Shown: positions 6,288-8,553 of the stretch, piece after piece
Layout: every line of letters begins with the position of its first letter
How positions within the stretch are numbered: the first letter of the stretch is position 1
Source: Candidatus Omnitrophota bacterium
GTDB lineage: Bacteria > Omnitrophota > Koll11 > Gygaellales > Profunditerraquicolaceae
Direction: 5' to 3'
Length of the DNA stretch: 8,553 nt
Assembly (NCBI GenBank): GCA_028712045.1
Contig: JAQTRA010000035.1
Coordinates: forward strand, 1-8,553
Position numbers and translations under genes: made by a program
The notes under the pieces: generated by a model
Database searches by the model: none
What the model was told of the DNA's origin: nothing
The model's input: the letters and a program-made list of their open reading frames with translations, nothing else

Positions 6288-6740
6288 ATGAGTAAAAAAG
6301 ATTTAATTCAATTAGGAATAACCGGGGTTTTAGTAGTTGTCTTAATCCTGGCAATGAGTAATGCCTCTAAAAAGGCGCAGTTGCGTAAGTCAAAAAATGC
6401 TTTAACTAAGCCGGTCAGCTTAAGCGCGGTGGCAGTTAATCAGGTAAAATCACAGCCAGATAGCGGGAATCTTTACAATTCACTTGAGCAACAGGCTAAG
6501 TCTATTGAATTAAAAAGAGACCCTTTTACTGCTGCTCCGATTGTCAGCGAGAAGATTTTGCAAGCCGGGGTAGATTTAACCGGGATACTCTGGGATAAAG
6601 ATAAGCCGCTGGCAATTATCGATGGTAATATTGTTAAAAAAGGCGCCAGTATAGGCAGTAAAACCGTGGTAGATATTAAAAAAGACCGGGTTATCTTAAG
6701 CGATGGCAAGGAACTTACTGAGCTTAGGCTTGAAGAATAA
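6288..6740 (+). CDS. PilP/GspC-like alignment protein, membrane-anchored
   Basis: This 150-residue protein has one N-terminal transmembrane helix (about 7-23), a low-complexity linker, a K-R-D-P-F motif at 76-80 and a small beta domain at about 95-148 (L-x-G-I-L-W-D, then K-P-L-A-I-I-D-G and V-x-x-G). This is the layout of PilP and of the GspC homology region, which connects PilN/PilO to the secretin. True PilP is a lipoprotein. Here there is no lipobox and no cysteine at all, and the protein is held by a helix as in GspC. It starts 3 nt after the PilO stop. A secretin gene usually follows PilP, but none does here. The family call rests on architecture and position as much as on sequence. Confidence 0.75.
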   Translation: MSKKDLIQLGITGVLVVVLILAMSNASKKAQLRKSKNALTKPVSLSAVAVNQVKSQPDSGNLYNSLEQQAKSIELKRDPFTAAPIVSEKILQAGVDLTGILWDKDKPLAIIDGNIVKKGASIGSKTVVDIKKDRVILSDGKELTELRLEE

Positions 6741-6746
6741 TGAATA

Positions 6747-6778
6747 ATCGTAGGGGAGGTTTAAACCTCCCCTACGAT
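6747..6778 (+). repeat. 32-nt perfect palindrome, copy 2
   Basis: The left arm ATCGTAGGGGAGGTTT (6747-6762) is perfectly complementary to 6763-6778. It begins 6 nt after the stop of the PilP-like gene. No T-tract follows, so it is a poor standard terminator although it could still stall or protect RNA. The inner 26 nt are identical to the palindrome at 7471-7502, while the outer three base pairs differ and remain paired. Confidence 0.9.
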
Positions 6779-6812
6779 GTTAATAAATAGTCGCTGTCCC
6801 TAATTAATATAC

Positions 6813-6841
6813 TTGACAAAGGTTTCATAAAGTGTTAAATT
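6813..6841 (+). promoter_or_regulatory. Sigma70-type promoter of the second pilin
   Basis: TTGACA (6813-6818, perfect -35) and TAAATT (6836-6841, 4 of 6 to the -10 consensus) are separated by 17 nt. AT-rich TAATTAATAT lies just upstream and could act as an UP element. Transcription would start near 6848. The promoter would make the second pilin a separate unit from the upstream cluster. Confidence 0.6.
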
Positions 6842-6847
6842 TGTTAT

Positions 6848-6991
6848 AGATACAAAAAGGTATGCTTGAGTGTGAGCTTAAAGTTGGCTTCTTATTGAGT
6901 TGTAAGTCATTATTATTGGATACCCAAAATAAGAGTCAGTAATAAGCAAACGCAAAAAGTTAATCCAACCTTAGGAAGGAGGTTAGTATAA
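6848..6991 (+). promoter_or_regulatory. Predicted 144-nt untranslated leader of the second pilin
   Basis: If the promoter at 6813-6841 is right, the mRNA has a long leader. It contains a weak hairpin: TTATTATTGG (6910-6919) pairs with CCAAAATAA (6924-6932) with one bulged A and an ATAC loop. It ends in a strong ribosome binding site, GGAAGGAGGT (6974-6983), 8 nt before the ATG. I found no known riboswitch consensus in it; the usual c-di-GMP-I core is absent. No open reading frame of note was seen. Confidence 0.45.
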
Positions 6992-7393
6992 ATGAATAGA
7001 AAAGGCTTTACACTGGTCGAAATTATGATCGTTGTTGCTATCATTGCCTTATTAGCTGCAATCGCAGTACCAAATTTACTTACTGCCAGAAGAACAGCTA
7101 ACGAAGCAGCAGCCAAAGCCACACTACGTAGCTTATCTACCGCAGCAGAAACATATGCGACATCTCACAGTGGCGCATATCCGACTACTGTAGCTGAATT
7201 AACTGAGTTTATCAGTTCAGCGGGTAGCTATTGCGTAAACGCAGCTGGTGGGACTACTGCTGTTCAGGGGTATAACTATGGTTGTACCTTAGCTATAGGT
7301 GCTTATACTTTTGCCGCTACACCAGTTACCGTCGGAACAACCGGCAGCGTAACCTATACCGCTACAACCGGTGGAGTACTTACACCATTATAA
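6992..7393 (+). CDS. Type IV pilin, second canonical shaft-type subunit
   Basis: This 133-residue prepilin has the leader MNRKG, cleaved before FTLVE, with Glu10 at +5. The N-terminal helix I-M-I-V-V-A-I-I-A-L-L-A-A-I-A-V-P-N-L-L is of the common PilA/GspG type. It continues into T-A-R-R-T-A-N-E-A-A-A-K-A-T-L-R-S-L-S-T-A-A-E-T-Y-A, with a YP element at residues 63-64 and a GY-x-Y strand after it. Cys81 and Cys98 could form a disulfide. The tail is Thr/Gly-rich. It has its own promoter, a strong ribosome binding site and its own terminator, so it can be expressed independently of the machine genes. This suggests a major subunit, either the main pilin or an alternative to the protein at 1609-1992. 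Confidence 0.92.
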   Translation: MNRKGFTLVEIMIVVAIIALLAAIAVPNLLTARRTANEAAAKATLRSLSTAAETYATSHSGAYPTTVAELTEFISSAGSYCVNAAGGTTAVQGYNYGCTLAIGAYTFAATPVTVGTTGSVTYTATTGGVLTPL

Positions 7394-7412
7394 AAGAAAT
7401 TAGTTAGCAGAG

Positions 7413-7445
7413 AAAAGGGAGAGAAGAGATTCTCTCCCTTTTTTT
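7413..7445 (+). terminator. Rho-independent terminator of the second pilin
   Basis: AAAAGGGAGAGA (7413-7424) pairs with TCTCTCCCTTTT (7431-7442) around a 6-nt loop and is followed directly by a run of T to 7445. It lies 20 nt after the pilin stop. It is the only textbook terminator in the window. Confidence 0.9.
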
Positions 7446-7470
7446 ATACATTACTGAAATGCTATCCACA

Positions 7471-7502
7471 GCTGTAGGGGAGGTTTAAACCTCCCCTACA
7501 GC
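7471..7502 (+). repeat. 32-nt perfect palindrome, copy 3
   Basis: The left arm GCTGTAGGGGAGGTTT (7471-7486) is perfectly complementary to 7487-7502. It lies after a complete terminator and 13 nt before the glycosyltransferase start, so termination of the pilin transcript is not its obvious job. The outer three base pairs differ from copy 2 but remain paired. Confidence 0.9.
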
Positions 7503-7515
7503 ATGACAGAAAATA

Positions 7516-8553
7516 ATGAAAATTAAATTTCTTGTTCTGATTCTAATTGCAGTTATATGTTTTCTTGCCTATTTTAATAGCCTGGGTAATCCTTTTATCT
7601 GGGATGATGATGGGTTAGTCATCAGAAACACGCTGATCCGTAATTGGCAAAATTTACCCCAAGCTTTTAGCCGGGATCTTTATTCCGGCCTGACTGTGGG
7701 ATCCAATTTTTATCGGCCGCTGCAAACCATTTCATATCTTTTTGATTATCATTTCTGGCAGCTTAATCCATTTGGTTATCATCTAACCAATATTATCCTG
7801 CAGATTGGCGTAGCATTTCTGGTGTTTCTTTTGGTGTCTAATTTATTAGGCAGTTTAGCTATTGGCCTAGCCACTGCAGTTCTTTTCGCGGTGACTCCGA
7901 TACATACTGAAGCAGTTACTTATATTTCCGGCCGGGCGGAGATGTTAATGGGGTTTTTAGTTATCCTTTCTTTATTGTTTTTTATTCAAAGCCAGAAAGC
8001 GGGAGCAAAAAAGCCGAAATTATTTTTTACTTTTTCAGTATTTAGTTTTATGCTTGCGCTTTTAGCTAAAGAAGTGGCGATTGTTTTTCCGCTGGTTATT
8101 GCCGGGTATATTTTTTATCTGGCCCGGGAAAAGTTAAAAGAAAAGTATTATTTGATAAAGAATGTTTTCCCTTTTGCGGCGATCGCTTTAATTTATTTAG
8201 GTTTAAGAATTTCCCTGCTTAATTTCTCTACTTTACGGCCGGTGGCTTTAGCTAAAGTCAGCTGGTTTATCCGCTTAAGCGTCATACCTAAAGTAATTTT
8301 TACTTACTTTAAAATACTATTTTTACCTGTGGACCTGCACATGTCCCGCGAATTAATCCGGCCGACAACGATTGTCGGGATCCTGCTGGCTGTTTTCTGG
8401 TTAGGAATTATAATTTTTACCTGCGTTTATTTCCTGAAATATTCCCAGCAGAAAAAAGTTGCTTCGTTTATGTTATTTTGGGCGTTAGTTTTTTTCATTC
8501 CCCAGTCAGGAGTATTCCCGATTAACGCTTTCGTGGCGGAGCATTTTATTTAT
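7516..8553 (+). CDS. TMTC-like GT-C membrane glycosyltransferase, 3' end cut by window
   Basis: 346 residues are visible and the frame runs off the end. The ATG at 7516 is the first start after an in-frame TGA at 7504; no clear ribosome binding site precedes it. The protein is polytopic with an N-terminal helix, then F-I-W-D-D-D-G (27-33), the acidic loop that in GT-C enzymes binds the catalytic metal or lipid sugar. Family motifs follow: Y-R-P-L at 66-69, L-N-P-F-G-Y-H-L at 83-90, P-I-H-T-E-A-V-x-Y-I-S-G-R-A-E at 128-142, L-L-A-K-E at 182-186, F-K-I-L-F-L-P at 265-271 with L-H-M-S-R at 274-278, and P-Q-S-G-V-F-P-I-N at 329-337. These match the TMTC/DUF1736 group (lipid-linked mannose transfer to Ser/Thr in the animal members), which normally continues into tetratricopeptide repeats. 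The bacterial donor and acceptor are unknown. Its place after a pilin hints at filament or surface glycosylation. Confidence 0.85.
   Translation, partial: MKIKFLVLILIAVICFLAYFNSLGNPFIWDDDGLVIRNTLIRNWQNLPQAFSRDLYSGLTVGSNFYRPLQTISYLFDYHFWQLNPFGYHLTNIILQIGVAFLVFLLVSNLLGSLAIGLATAVLFAVTPIHTEAVTYISGRAEMLMGFLVILSLLFFIQSQKAGAKKPKLFFTFSVFSFMLALLAKEVAIVFPLVIAGYIFYLAREKLKEKYYLIKNVFPFAAIALIYLGLRISLLNFSTLRPVALAKVSWFIRLSVIPKVIFTYFKILFLPVDLHMSRELIRPTTIVGILLAVFWLGIIIFTCVYFLKYSQQKKVASFMLFWALVFFIPQSGVFPINAFVAEHFIY

Noticed and set aside
6884..6899. Sigma54 promoter (TGGC then TTG) in front of the second pilin
   Set aside because: The spacing between the GG and GC elements is one nt short, the downstream element reads TTGAG instead of TTGCA, and the upstream element is TGGCTT instead of TGGCAC.
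6848..6991. c-di-GMP-I (GEMM) riboswitch before the second pilin
   Set aside because: Such switches do precede some pilin genes, but the conserved core strings and the tetraloop-receptor layout are not present in this leader.
2004..7502. CRISPR array
   Set aside because: The three similar repeats are kilobases apart, lie between genes and have no regular spacers.
7503..7526. ATG at 7503 as the glycosyltransferase start
   Set aside because: That frame hits a stop after seven codons; the enzyme's frame has a stop at 7504-7506, so 7516 is the first usable start.

Overview
The window is one co-directional block (+ strand) of type IV filament genes from an uncultured-type, AT-leaning Gram-negative bacterium. 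The inner-membrane alignment proteins (PilM/N/O/P type), the minor-pilin set, the style of the last pilin and a TMTC-like membrane glycosyltransferase together suggest Omnitrophota (candidate phylum OP3) or a relative. That placement is an impression from protein style; no marker gene is present.

Layout. 2-1153 is the 3' part of a GspF/PilC platform protein. 1153-1551 is a GspG-like pseudopilin with an odd leader. 1609-1992 is a major-pilin-like protein resembling MSHA pilins, with a strong ribosome binding site, a hairpin just before it and a 32-nt palindrome just after it. 2053-3822 holds three overlapping or abutting minor prepilins of the GspK/PilX, GspI/PilV and GspJ/PilW types. 3838-4074 is an unrecognised two-helix membrane protein. 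4078-6740 is the alignment complex: PilM and PilN fused in one polypeptide, then PilO, then a membrane-anchored PilP/GspC-like protein. 6741-6991 is the longest non-coding gap (251 nt); it holds a second 32-nt palindrome, a sigma70-type promoter and a roughly 144-nt leader. 6992-7393 is a second pilin followed by a clear Rho-independent terminator. A third 32-nt palindrome follows, and then the start of a GT-C membrane glycosyltransferase that runs off the window.

How it works together. GspF and the PilM-N/O/P proteins form the cytoplasmic-to-periplasmic inner-membrane machine. The K/I/J-like minor pilins would prime the filament tip, and the two canonical pilins would form shafts. No assembly ATPase, prepilin peptidase or outer-membrane secretin lies in the window, so these must be encoded elsewhere. 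The gene order (GspF, small pseudopilin, MshA-like pilin, MshP/D/O-like minor pilins, MshI-like PilM) most resembles an MSHA-type locus, mixed with features of type II secretion.

The most unusual structure is a family of three palindromes, each exactly 32 nt. Their arms differ between copies, yet stay complementary within each copy. Other points worth checking are the PilM-PilN fusion, the non-standard prepilin cleavage signals, and the hairpins that bracket the first pilin gene.
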